Shown piece after piece: positions 35,293 through 44,831 of a DNA stretch of 64,000 nucleotides; position 1 is the stretch's first letter; the number at the start of each line of letters is the position of its first letter. The position numbers were made by a program, and so were the translations under genes. A model generated the notes under the pieces. That model ran no database searches, was not told where the DNA came from, and worked only from the letters and a program-made list of their open reading frames with translations. Origin of the DNA: Microvirga tunisiensis (GTDB taxonomy: Bacteria; Pseudomonadota; Alphaproteobacteria; Rhizobiales; Beijerinckiaceae); assembly GCF_009296175.1 (NCBI RefSeq), contig NZ_VOSK01000002.1, positions 62,001 through 126,000 on the forward strand, given 5' to 3'.

Positions 35293-37500
35293 TCAGGCGC
35301 TTTTCCTCTTCTCCGGTTTCCGCTGCTTCTCCGGTTTCAGCTGGAAGAGAAGCAGGGAATGGGCGGTCACGGTATATTCCTTGCCGAACCGGAATTCGGT
35401 GGGCGCCTCCAGTTCTGGCTGATTGGTGTCGATGTGGCACATCCAGGCTTCGCCGCCGATCACTTCCGGCAATGTGCACTTCACCACATCATGATGCGCA
35501 TTCAGGATGAGCAAAAGGGTCACGTCCGTGCCGCGACGGCGGATGCCGGTCGGTTGGGCGCGGCCGTCGAGCAGGATGCTGATGCAACGGGCATTCGGGT
35601 CCTGCCACTGCTCCGGCGTCATCTCGTCACCGGCCGGCGTGAGCCAGGTCACATCCTTGACGTCGAGTTCCTCGTTGTAGACACCCGACAGGAACCGGCC
35701 TCTGCGCAGAATGGGAAGATCCTGACGCAGCTGGATGAGCTTGCGGGTGAATTCGAGAAGCTCGATGCCGTCCTCGTCGATGCCCTCCCAATCGATCCAG
35801 GATATCTCGTTGTCCTGGCAATAGGCATTGTTGTTACCCTCTTGGGTACGCGCAAACTCGTCGCCCGCGAGCAACATGGGCGTTCCTTGCGAGAAGAGCA
35901 GCGTGGCGAGCATGTTGCGCATCTGGCGCAGCCGCAGCGTGCGGATCTTCGGATCGTCCGTCGGGCCTTCCGCGCCGTAGTTGAAGGACAGGTTGTGATC
36001 GTGCCCGTCCTTGTTGTCCTCTCCATTGGCCTCGTTGTGCTTCTCGTTATAGGAGACGAGATCGTTCAACGTGAAGCCGTCATGGGCGGTGATGAAGTTG
36101 ACGGAGGCCCACGGCCTGCGTCCGCGCTTGTTGAAAATATCCGCCGATGCGGTGAGGCGGGAAGCAAGCTCCGGCAGCTTTCCTTCCTCGCCCTTCCAAT
36201 AGGCCCGCACCGTGTCGCGATACCGGTCGTTCCATTCCGCCCATCCGGGCGAGAAGCGGCCGACCTGATAGCCTCCGGGGCCGCAATCCCATGGCTCGGC
36301 GATGAGCTTGACCTGGCTGAGCGCAGGATCCTGACGGCAGGTATCGAGAAAGCGCCCGTCCTCGTCGAACCCATGCGGTTCGCGGCCGAGAATGGTTGCA
36401 AGATCGAAGCGGAAACCGTCGATCTGCATTTCCTGCGCCCAATAGCGCAAGGAGTCCGTCACCATCTGCAGCACGCGGGAATGGCTGAGATTGACCGTGT
36501 TTCCGGTGCCCGTGTCGTTAATGTAGTAGCGTTTGTCCGGCGCAAGCCTGTAATAGGACGCGTTGTCGATTCCCTTGAAGGACAAGGTCGGCCCAAGCTC
36601 GTTGCCTTCGGCCGTGTGGTTGTAGACCACATCCAGGATCACCTCGATCCCGGCGTCGTGAAGATGGCTCACCATCTCCTTAACTTCGTTCACGAAGGGG
36701 GTCGCGAGATAGCGCGGCTGCGGCGCGAAATAGCCGATCGTGTTGTAGCCCCAGTAGTTTCGCAGCCCCTTTTCGATGAGGTAGCTGTCGTCCACGAAGG
36801 CATGGATAGGCAGCAGTTCGATGGCGGTGACGCCGAGGTTCTTGATGTACTCGATCACCTCATGCTGCATGAGCCCCGAGAAGGTGCCGCGCAGCTCCCT
36901 GGGAACCGCCGGGTGCTGCATGGTGAAGCCGCGAAGATGCGTCTCGTAGAAGATCGTGCGCTCCCATGGAGTCTGCGGCCGGCGCATGCGCCCCCACGTG
37001 AAGGCCGATTCTACGACACGGCACTTAGGCATGAAGCGCGCGCTGTCTCGCTTGTCGAAGGACAGGTCGGCATCCGGTGAGCCGATGGTGTAGCCGAACA
37101 GGGCCGGGTTCCAGACCAGATCGCCTATGAGCTGCCGAGCATAGGGATCAAGCAGGAGCTTGTTAGGATTGAAGCGGTGGCCGTCCTTAGGCTCGTAGGG
37201 ACCGTAAACGCGATAGCCATAGGTCGTGCCGGGCCGCGCATCCGGCAGATAGCCATGCCAGACCTCATCCGTGTATTCCGGCAGCTCGACTCGCTCCAGC
37301 TCGTTGCGGCCTTCGAGATCGAACAGGCAGAGTTCGACCTTCGTGGCATTGGCGGAGAAGATGGCGAAGTTGACGCCCAACCCATCCCAGGTCGCTCCGA
37401 GCGGGTAAGGCAAACCCTCGCGCACCCGGGATGTGCGCCTCACGTTCGGAGCAACGATCTGAGTTGCCGAGAACTCACGGGTATCGACTTTATCGTTCAT
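35293..37500 (-). CDS. glgX: glycogen debranching enzyme GlgX
   Basis: A 735-residue isoamylase-type GH13 enzyme that hydrolyses alpha-1,6 branches of limit dextrins. An N-terminal CBM48 domain (LGATWDGLGVNFAIFS onward) precedes the barrel. The catalytic residues appear in GFRFDLATILGR (nucleophile Asp), LIAEPWDCG (acid/base Glu) and FITAHDGFTLNDLVSYN (stabilising Asp). A C-terminal beta domain ends with a Lys/Arg-rich tail. It lies downstream of glgB on the same strand. It supplies linear malto-oligosaccharides for the TreY/TreZ route encoded upstream. Confidence 0.94.
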   Translation of the reverse strand: MNDKVDTREFSATQIVAPNVRRTSRVREGLPYPLGATWDGLGVNFAIFSANATKVELCLFDLEGRNELERVELPEYTDEVWHGYLPDARPGTTYGYRVYGPYEPKDGHRFNPNKLLLDPYARQLIGDLVWNPALFGYTIGSPDADLSFDKRDSARFMPKCRVVESAFTWGRMRRPQTPWERTIFYETHLRGFTMQHPAVPRELRGTFSGLMQHEVIEYIKNLGVTAIELLPIHAFVDDSYLIEKGLRNYWGYNTIGYFAPQPRYLATPFVNEVKEMVSHLHDAGIEVILDVVYNHTAEGNELGPTLSFKGIDNASYYRLAPDKRYYINDTGTGNTVNLSHSRVLQMVTDSLRYWAQEMQIDGFRFDLATILGREPHGFDEDGRFLDTCRQDPALSQVKLIAEPWDCGPGGYQVGRFSPGWAEWNDRYRDTVRAYWKGEEGKLPELASRLTASADIFNKRGRRPWASVNFITAHDGFTLNDLVSYNEKHNEANGEDNKDGHDHNLSFNYGAEGPTDDPKIRTLRLRQMRNMLATLLFSQGTPMLLAGDEFARTQEGNNNAYCQDNEISWIDWEGIDEDGIELLEFTRKLIQLRQDLPILRRGRFLSGVYNEELDVKDVTWLTPAGDEMTPEQWQDPNARCISILLDGRAQPTGIRRRGTDVTLLLILNAHHDVVKCTLPEVIGGEAWMCHIDTNQPELEAPTEFRFGKEYTVTAHSLLLFQLKPEKQRKPEKRKSA

Positions 37501-37581
37501 CTAGAATCTCAAAAAAACAAGCGGAGCAAAATGTTCATTCGTTCAACGCACGAGCTTGCGGGAAGTCCCGTGCAAGCGGAA

Positions 37582-39828
37582 CTATATGTTCGCTCTAGAG
37601 CCGCCAGAGTCGAGGACAAGAATGACCGTCGCCAGCGGCGGGATCGTGACGGTGAGCGAGCATGGCTGGCCGTGACTCGGCGTGTCCTCGGCCATCACAC
37701 CGCCGAGATTGCCCACGTTGCTGCCGCCATATTGGACGGCATCCGTATTGACCGCCTCGCGATAGAAACCCGGCAGCGGAACACCGATGCGATATGTTTC
37801 ACGTGGAACGGGCGTGAAATTCGACACGACAATGGCAAGGGCTTTCTCATCATCTCCGCGCCGCGCCCAGGCAATGACGCTGTTGTCGCGATCGTCGGCC
37901 ACGAGCCACTCGAATCCCTTTGCCTCGCAGTCGCATTCATGCAGGGCGGGAATGGACTGGTAAGCGTGGTTCAGGTCTCCGATCAGAGTCTGAACGCCCT
38001 TGTGGAAGGAATCGTCAAGAAGATGCCAGTCGAGGCTCTCATCGTGATTCCATTCCCGCTCCTGGGCGAATTCGCCGCCCATGAACAGGAGCTTCTTGCC
38101 GGGATGTCCCCACATGAAGCCGAAATAGGCGCGAAGATTGGCAAATCGCTGCCACCGATCACCCGGCATCTTATTGAGGAGAGACCCCTTGCCGTGAACG
38201 ACCTCGTCGTGGCTCAGCGGCAGGATGAAGTTTTCCGAAAAGGCGTAGAGCAGACCGAAGGTCAGATCGTGATGGTGGTAGCGTCGGAAGACTGAATCCT
38301 TGCTGATGTAGCGAAGGGTGTCGTGCATCCAGCCCATGTTCCATTTGAATCCGAAGCCGAGACCTCCCGTATAGGTCGGCTGCGAAACGCCCGGCCAGGC
38401 CGTGGATTCTTCCGCGATGGTGACGGCGCCCGGCGAGGTGGCATAGGCGACCTCGTTCATCTTGCGGATGAAGTCGATTGCGCCGAGATTCTCGTTGCCG
38501 CCGTAGCTGTTGGGAATCCATTCGCCCGGCTTGCGCGAATAGTCGAGGTAGAGCATGGAAGCGACGGCATCGACCCGCAATCCGTCGAGATGATAGCGCT
38601 CCAGCCAGAAGCGGGCATTCGCCACGAGGAAGCTCATCACCTCCTGGCGTTCGAAATTATAGATGTAGGTGCCCCAATCCTGGTGGAATCCCAGGCGCGG
38701 ATCGGCATGTTCATAAAGATGCGTACCGTCGAAATAGGACAATCCGTGCGGATCGTTGGGGAAATGCGCCGGTACCCAATCGAGAATGATGCCGATCCCG
38801 GCCGCGTGCGCCGCCTCGACGAAAGCCGCGAAATCCTCCGGCGTACCGAAACGGCTCGTCGGCGCATAAAGTGAAATGGGTTGATAGCCCCACGAGCCGT
38901 CGAACGGATATTCGGTGATCGGCAGAAGCTCGATATGCGTGAAGCCGAGATTCTTCACATAGGGAATGAGCCGCACGGCCAATTCGCGATAGGTCAGATA
39001 GCGATTGCCTTCCTCGGGAACGCGGGCCCAGGAGCCGAGATGGCACTCGTAGATCGACATCGCCGCCTTGCGGTGGTTCTGCGTGGACCGCGAGGTCATC
39101 CAATCCGCGTCCTGCCAGTCGAATGTCGGTGCGCCCTTGAGAATGGAGGCTGTTGCCGGCGGGTGCTCCGCTGCAAAGGCAATGGGATCGGCCTTGAGGG
39201 CGAGAAGATTGCCATGAAGGCCGATGATCTCGAACTTGTAGCGCTGATCCGGCGTAACATCCGGGATGAACAGCTCCCAGATCCCGCCTTCATGGCGGCG
39301 GCGCATTGGATGGCACCGCCCGTCCCAGGAATTGAAGCTGCCTACCACGCTCACCCGGCGGGCATTGGGCGCCCATACGGTGAAGAGAAAGCCCTGGATC
39401 CCTCCCAAGTCGAGAAAATGCGCGCCGAGCTTCGTATAGACGGCATCGCTCGTGGGATCGCCGATCCGCAGGAGATCGTCATGGGAGAGGAAGGTGCCGA
39501 AGCTGTAGGCATCGTGCCGGATCTCGGTGGCGCCCTGCCTCTCGATCCGCAGCCTGTAGTCCGGTCGCCCGGAGGCGCGGAACGAGGCCACGAGGAGGCC
39601 GTCCGGAGGCGTCCGCTCCATCACGCCGAGAACGGTCTCTCCATCACGGTCCAGCACTGTCACGGCATCCGCATCCGGCAGGATGGCGCGGATCTCCCAC
39701 AGGCCGGGCGAAATCTCGTGAGGACCGAGGACGGAGAAGGGATCGCCCGAATTGACGATCTCGGCAACCGGTGGCGGCTCGGCCGGGCGCGGCGGTGCGC
39801 TCTGCGATCCACGACGGTGCTGATCCAT
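37582..39828 (-). CDS. glgB: 1,4-alpha-glucan branching enzyme GlgB
   Basis: A GH13_9 branching enzyme of about 748 residues that forms alpha-1,6 branches in glycogen. An N-terminal extension and CBM48 domain (VWAPNARRVSVVGSFNSWDG) precede the barrel. Active-site motifs are DGLRVDAVASMLYLDYSR (nucleophile), TIAEESTAWP (acid/base) and LSHDEVVHGKGS. The ATG at 39828 has AGGGGG eight bases upstream; an ATG at 39846 with AGGA upstream is also possible. The tail is Gly/Ser-rich. glgX follows 81 bases later. The gap upstream to the TreY gene is about 155 bases with no clear promoter. Confidence 0.93.
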   Translation of the reverse strand: MDQHRRGSQSAPPRPAEPPPVAEIVNSGDPFSVLGPHEISPGLWEIRAILPDADAVTVLDRDGETVLGVMERTPPDGLLVASFRASGRPDYRLRIERQGATEIRHDAYSFGTFLSHDDLLRIGDPTSDAVYTKLGAHFLDLGGIQGFLFTVWAPNARRVSVVGSFNSWDGRCHPMRRRHEGGIWELFIPDVTPDQRYKFEIIGLHGNLLALKADPIAFAAEHPPATASILKGAPTFDWQDADWMTSRSTQNHRKAAMSIYECHLGSWARVPEEGNRYLTYRELAVRLIPYVKNLGFTHIELLPITEYPFDGSWGYQPISLYAPTSRFGTPEDFAAFVEAAHAAGIGIILDWVPAHFPNDPHGLSYFDGTHLYEHADPRLGFHQDWGTYIYNFERQEVMSFLVANARFWLERYHLDGLRVDAVASMLYLDYSRKPGEWIPNSYGGNENLGAIDFIRKMNEVAYATSPGAVTIAEESTAWPGVSQPTYTGGLGFGFKWNMGWMHDTLRYISKDSVFRRYHHHDLTFGLLYAFSENFILPLSHDEVVHGKGSLLNKMPGDRWQRFANLRAYFGFMWGHPGKKLLFMGGEFAQEREWNHDESLDWHLLDDSFHKGVQTLIGDLNHAYQSIPALHECDCEAKGFEWLVADDRDNSVIAWARRGDDEKALAIVVSNFTPVPRETYRIGVPLPGFYREAVNTDAVQYGGSNVGNLGGVMAEDTPSHGQPCSLTVTIPPLATVILVLDSGGSRANI

Positions 39829-39983
39829 TCGGATATCCCCCTTCATATGCTGTCCTATAGACGCCACCGGCGCGGTATGCCCCGGCGATCCGTTACGATC
39901 CTTTTAGAGATTTCATTATGGAGCAGGTCCTAGCTCGGACCAGAAGCAGCGAGGCCCGCTAAAGAGTGTTGCGACAATCTTTG

Positions 39984-42900
39984 TTAACGCGCAGCGCCTC
40001 CGTCTCCGTCGCGCTTGAGGACGGCAAGGGGGAGGGTGCTCACAAGCTCCGCAATCATTTGTTGCTCCGAGTCAATGAGAATATCCTCTCCTGTCAGTAC
40101 GTTCCGCCAGCGTCCATGGGGCAGGGTGACCGTCGTCTCTCTCCAAGTTGCTTGATCGTGGGACAGGCCGTCCCTGTCAGTCAGATCTCGCCAGTGACGC
40201 GGCACGATGACGGCAAGAGCGCCTTCGCCATGTTGCCTGATGTAGCCAAGCAGGTGAGCCGCCCGCTCGCCTTCGATCGACAAAGGCCGGTAATCACCCT
40301 CGGCATAGAGGGCGGGCGATGCGGCACGATCATGAAGCAACCGCGAGAGGATGTGCTGCTTGATCCGCCCATCGGGCCAATTCCTCATCGGACCTGCGGG
40401 AGGCTCATCCGTGCCGAGAGCCTCGATGCGAGCTCGGTAATCCACGGGCCGCCTGTTGTCCGGATCGACGAGGGAAAAGTCCCAGAACTCGGTGCCCTGA
40501 TAGATGTCGGGCACGCCCGGCAGCGTCATTTTCAGGATGGTCCGTGAGAGACCCTTTAGCATGCCAAGAAGGGAGGGGCGTCGGGCAAGAGGCTGGAAGC
40601 GATCAAGGAAAAGGTTTTTCGGATCGAGCAGGGCATGCAGGAGCTTGAGGGCTGCTCCCTCATAGGCCTCGTTCGGAGCAACCCAGCTCGTATGCCGTTT
40701 GGCTTCCCGGAGAGCCTTGGTGAGGTAGCCCTCCATGCGCTCCTGAAAAGCGGTGAGCTGCTTACGGTCAGGTCCTTCCATGAGCTCAAGAGGCCAGGCA
40801 CCGAGAAGGGCTTGGAGCAGGATCACCTGATCGTTGGCGTCTGGTGCGGGTGCGTCATTCACTTCGGACAGGTGAGGGATGGCCGTCTCCTGCCAGAGAT
40901 CGAGAGCCTGCGCCCATTCCTCCGGCATCTCCGAGAGGGCGAGCAGGCGGGCCCGTGCATCCTCGCCGCGTTTGGTGTCATGCGTCGCGGTGGCGATCAT
41001 CGCGTTCGGCCAGTTGCGGGCGCGGTCTGCATTCGCCTGGTGAAAGGCTTCCGGCGAGAGACCGAACTGGCCCGGGTCGCCGCCGACTTCGTTGAGCGCG
41101 ATCAGGCGGCCATAGCGATAGAACAAGGTGTCTTCCAGGCTCTTGGCCATGACGGGGCCTGTGAGCTGCTGAAACCGCCGTCGGAAGCGGCGGATATCGG
41201 CGGGATCGGCGACCGCCTTGCCGAGGAGGGCGGAGGCGATGAAATCGTAAACGCTGCGGTCGGGCAGCGTGCCGGATTGCTGCGCTGCCTGGATCGCCTC
41301 CTCGATCAATCGCACGTCCTCTGTTGCCGGTTCCGCATCGCGGAGATAGCTGCGATAGACCGGAAGGGCCGCGACGATCTCGACAAGGGCTTGGCGCAGG
41401 GTGAAAGCCGTATAGTCCCGCGTTCGCCGGTCGGCATCGGCGATTTTCTTGATGTCCGAGACCAGAACCTCCAGCTCACTGGCGAAATTCTTCTCGGTGA
41501 TCTCGATCTTGGCCTGCTTCAGCAACGCGTCATAGGAGCCCTGAAGGCCCGAGGCTTCCCGATAGATGCGCTCGAACGTGTCTCCTGCCTCCGCATTCAC
41601 CAGCACGCCGTCAATCAGATTGAGAACGTCGTAGCCCGATGTTCCGGCAACGGGCCAGGGACGCAATCCCTCGCCCGGCTCCAGAATCTTCTCGACCGCC
41701 ACAAAGAATCCCGGTCCCACCTTCTGCTGGAGGGCATGGGTATAGCCCTCCGGGTCGGCGAGGCCATCGATATGGTCGATGCGCAAACCGTGGACGAGGC
41801 CCTCATCCACGAGACGGAGAATGAGCTCGTGCGTCTTCTCGAACACCTCGGGGATCTCGACCCTTATGCCGGCCAGGGTGTTGACGTCAAAGAAGCGGCG
41901 GTAGTTGATGTCGCTCGATGCCACGCGCCAGTAAGAGAGGCGGTAAGCCTGCGCTTCCAGGAGACGGTGCAGAGTGTTGAAGCTCTCTGGACGGCTCGAA
42001 GCGCCATTGATGATCGCGACGGCGCTGTCGATGGCCTTCCGTAAAGCTGGCGCGGCAGCGACCGCTTGAGCGAGTTCGCGCTTTATCTGTTCCGCCTCTT
42101 CCGGTGGCGAGGCGCGATCCTCCAGCGCCCGCAGGCGCTCGGTGAGGGTGCGTAGATCGCCAGACTTTGCCTGATCATTGAGGGCGGCCAGCGCGAAATC
42201 CAGCACGATCGGGTAGGTCGTCGGGCAGATCGGGAAGCGGTGCTCCCAATGCCAGACGCTGAAAGAGCCTTCCGCCGGATCGATTTTCAACTGGAGTTCG
42301 CCTCTCTCCAGGACTTCCCCGTAGAGTCCGCCTAGGGACGGGACGATCAGCTTGCCGTCGGCGCCGGGGCGTTCCCAATCGATGTCGAAAGCCTTAGCCA
42401 CGGGTGAGAGTGGGCCCCATTCCAGCACCGAGAGCCACCAGCCATTGTCCTTCCCGCCCACGCCCATATGGTTGGGCACGATGTCGAGCAGGAGCTTGAG
42501 GCCGTGCTCCTTAAGGGCCTCCGAGAGGCGGCGGAAGCCTTCCTCGCCTCCGAGTTCCGGGTTGATAGTTGAATGGTCGACGATGTCATAACCATGGGTA
42601 GAACCTGGCGCAGCCGTCTGGATCGGCGAGGAATAGACGTGGCTGATGCCGAGCGTCGCCAGATAGGGCACGATCTTCACCGCATCGTCGAAGGTGAAGT
42701 CCTTGTGGAACTGCAGGCGGTAGGTGGCCCGCGGCGGGGGCGAGGCGAGGGTATTTCGACGGGAGCGGACGTCCCGTCCTTCCTTTGCCAGAGCGACAGC
42801 GAGCTTGGGCATCAGGCTTCCGGGCGAGGTGATGGTTTCGATCGTATTCGACAGGCGCCGGCGCCAATTGGGATGTCCCATATCCATGCCCGGCATGTTG

Positions 42901-44831
42901 GGCTGGTTCAGCTCCCCCGAAGCATCCTCGATCTGCAGGCCCGTGAGTACGGAGGACGTGCGGGCGAGATAGCGCACGGTTTCTTCAAGCGGCGGCTTCT
43001 CCGGAATTCGAGACGAGGGCAGGAGACCTTCCTCCGCCAGGGCTTCCGTCAGATGGTGTTTGTCGGCGGCTCTCGCGATGCGCTCGCTGGCGGCTTGTGC
43101 CGGCTCGAAGATGCCGAGCGTCTGGCGCAGGTCGATGTCGAGGCCGCGCCACCATCCGGTGAAGGTCGGCAGGTCATGGGTGGTGAGGACGGCCAGGGCC
43201 GAGCGGGGATATCGTTCCGGCGTCTTGAAGGCCGATCCTTCCCGCTCGAAGGGCAGCACCCGATAGCTGAGGACACCGGACTCCATGATGGCATCGGAGA
43301 AGCCCTGCGGCGCCGTGCCGAGATCCTCCGCGATCACGAGGCAGCGGGCGCGGTGACTCTCCACGCGCAGGACCGCGAGCATCGCCTCGAACGGGTAATC
43401 GACATAAGCGCCCTGGGAGGCGGGAGCCCCGGAGGGAATCAGAAACAGGCGTTGCAGCTGGAACGCGTGGTCGATCCGGATGGCGCCGGCATGGCGCATA
43501 TTGGCCGAGACGAGATCGCGGAAAGCGGCAAGGCCCTGCTCCTCCAGGGTGAGCGGGTTGAAGGGCGGCAGACCCCAATTCTGGCCCTGCGGTCCAAGCG
43601 GATCCGGAGGCGCTCCGATGGACAGTTTCGGGGCATAGCGCTCCGGCGTCGCCCAGATCTCTGACCCGCCACCATCGGCACCCACGGCGAGATCGCGATA
43701 AAGGCCGACGGGGAGGCCGGCGGCACGAGCCCGCTCGGCGGCCTCGCCCAGTTGAGCGTCCGCCAGCCATTGCAGCCAGCCATGGAAGGCTACGCGCTCC
43801 GTATGGTCCAAGCGGAAGCGCCTGACCGCTACGGAATGGACGGAGCGATACTCCTCCGGCCATTCTCCGACCCAGAACCGACCCTGCTCCCGAAGATGCT
43901 CGAAGAGCGCCTCGAAAGTGGCGTGCGCTTCCAGGGCTTCGCCGCCGGCTCGCCGGAAGGCTTCAAAGGCGTGGTGGTCTCCCGAGCCCTGGAAATGCCT
44001 CCAGACGGCCTCCAGAAGCGGGCGCTTGATGGACCAGGCCTCCGCATAATCGATGAGCTGAGCGCTTCGCAGCCGCGCCAGACGCTCCTGCATGCCTGGA
44101 TCGTCGAGAAGAGCTTGAGCGCCGCTCTCAGCGAAACCTGCAACCGATGTCGGGTCGATGTAGATCGGTTCGAGAAACAGGCGCGAGGATGGGGAATAGG
44201 GCGATATCTTGGAGCGATCCGACGCGAAGAGCGCGTGAACGGGGCTGAGTCCGAGGAACGCCCCGCCGAGGCGGCCGACGTTCTCGGCGAAGAGCGCCAC
44301 ATCGGAATAGTCGCCGATGCCGAAATCGCGTTCCGAGCGGAGCGAGTAGATCTGAGCCGTCGCGCCCCACAGCCTTGCCTCTCCTTGGAAGGCTTCGGGC
44401 TCCCAGCATCGGGGTGGCGCCGCGATGACGGTCGTCTCCTGATCGCCGAGCCGGAGCCGGTGATAGCCTGTCGGCAGGGCGGGGAGGTCGAGGGCGCGGT
44501 TGTCCCCGGCGAGACGCCCTTCATGGACCGCGCCGTCCTCTTCGATCAGGATCCATCCCGGCTGACCGGGAGAAGCGCGGAAATCGATCGTCCAGGGTTT
44601 ATCCGCATCGACCGTGATGACAGCCGGGATCGGGCCCTTTTTCAGACGCTCGAGGCGGGCGAGGCTCTCCCGTGCGCCGGACTCGGACGAGATGTCGAGT
44701 CCGAGTGCAGCCAGCAGCGCTTGCCGGGTTGCCGAGCTTGTCTGAACGCTCCTGCCGAAAGCATCGGTGTAGTCAGGGGAAATACCGACAAGGGCGGCCA
44801 TGCGCTCCAACAGAGCGTCCAGCTTGCTCAT
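39984..44831 (-). CDS. treY: fused 4-alpha-glucanotransferase (MalQ) and malto-oligosyltrehalose synthase (TreY)
   Basis: A single open frame encodes 1615 residues with two complete enzymes. Residues about 1-680 are a GH77 amylomaltase: AIRIDHAFQLQRL (nucleophile), VIAEDLGTAP (acid/base) and LTTHDLPTFTGWW. Residues about 698-1615 are TreY (GH13_26): ATYRLQFHKDFTF at its start, HGLRIDHIDGLADPEGY, VEKILEPGE and TATHDTKRGEDARARL. MalQ reshuffles maltodextrins; TreY turns the reducing end into a trehalosyl unit. The start at 44831 overlaps the treZ stop by four bases (ATGA), so the order is treZ then malQ-treY. I see no frame disturbance at the junction, a short Arg/Ser/Pro linker at about 680-697. 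Confidence 0.92.
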   Translation of the reverse strand: MSKLDALLERMAALVGISPDYTDAFGRSVQTSSATRQALLAALGLDISSESGARESLARLERLKKGPIPAVITVDADKPWTIDFRASPGQPGWILIEEDGAVHEGRLAGDNRALDLPALPTGYHRLRLGDQETTVIAAPPRCWEPEAFQGEARLWGATAQIYSLRSERDFGIGDYSDVALFAENVGRLGGAFLGLSPVHALFASDRSKISPYSPSSRLFLEPIYIDPTSVAGFAESGAQALLDDPGMQERLARLRSAQLIDYAEAWSIKRPLLEAVWRHFQGSGDHHAFEAFRRAGGEALEAHATFEALFEHLREQGRFWVGEWPEEYRSVHSVAVRRFRLDHTERVAFHGWLQWLADAQLGEAAERARAAGLPVGLYRDLAVGADGGGSEIWATPERYAPKLSIGAPPDPLGPQGQNWGLPPFNPLTLEEQGLAAFRDLVSANMRHAGAIRIDHAFQLQRLFLIPSGAPASQGAYVDYPFEAMLAVLRVESHRARCLVIAEDLGTAPQGFSDAIMESGVLSYRVLPFEREGSAFKTPERYPRSALAVLTTHDLPTFTGWWRGLDIDLRQTLGIFEPAQAASERIARAADKHHLTEALAEEGLLPSSRIPEKPPLEETVRYLARTSSVLTGLQIEDASGELNQPNMPGMDMGHPNWRRRLSNTIETITSPGSLMPKLAVALAKEGRDVRSRRNTLASPPPRATYRLQFHKDFTFDDAVKIVPYLATLGISHVYSSPIQTAAPGSTHGYDIVDHSTINPELGGEEGFRRLSEALKEHGLKLLLDIVPNHMGVGGKDNGWWLSVLEWGPLSPVAKAFDIDWERPGADGKLIVPSLGGLYGEVLERGELQLKIDPAEGSFSVWHWEHRFPICPTTYPIVLDFALAALNDQAKSGDLRTLTERLRALEDRASPPEEAEQIKRELAQAVAAAPALRKAIDSAVAIINGASSRPESFNTLHRLLEAQAYRLSYWRVASSDINYRRFFDVNTLAGIRVEIPEVFEKTHELILRLVDEGLVHGLRIDHIDGLADPEGYTHALQQKVGPGFFVAVEKILEPGEGLRPWPVAGTSGYDVLNLIDGVLVNAEAGDTFERIYREASGLQGSYDALLKQAKIEITEKNFASELEVLVSDIKKIADADRRTRDYTAFTLRQALVEIVAALPVYRSYLRDAEPATEDVRLIEEAIQAAQQSGTLPDRSVYDFIASALLGKAVADPADIRRFRRRFQQLTGPVMAKSLEDTLFYRYGRLIALNEVGGDPGQFGLSPEAFHQANADRARNWPNAMIATATHDTKRGEDARARLLALSEMPEEWAQALDLWQETAIPHLSEVNDAPAPDANDQVILLQALLGAWPLELMEGPDRKQLTAFQERMEGYLTKALREAKRHTSWVAPNEAYEGAALKLLHALLDPKNLFLDRFQPLARRPSLLGMLKGLSRTILKMTLPGVPDIYQGTEFWDFSLVDPDNRRPVDYRARIEALGTDEPPAGPMRNWPDGRIKQHILSRLLHDRAASPALYAEGDYRPLSIEGERAAHLLGYIRQHGEGALAVIVPRHWRDLTDRDGLSHDQATWRETTVTLPHGRWRNVLTGEDILIDSEQQMIAELVSTLPLAVLKRDGDGGAAR

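Noticed and set aside
35245-37080. 611-codon open frame antisense to glgX
   Set aside because: The codons mirror those of glgX, which has all catalytic motifs. The long frame is an effect of GC bias.
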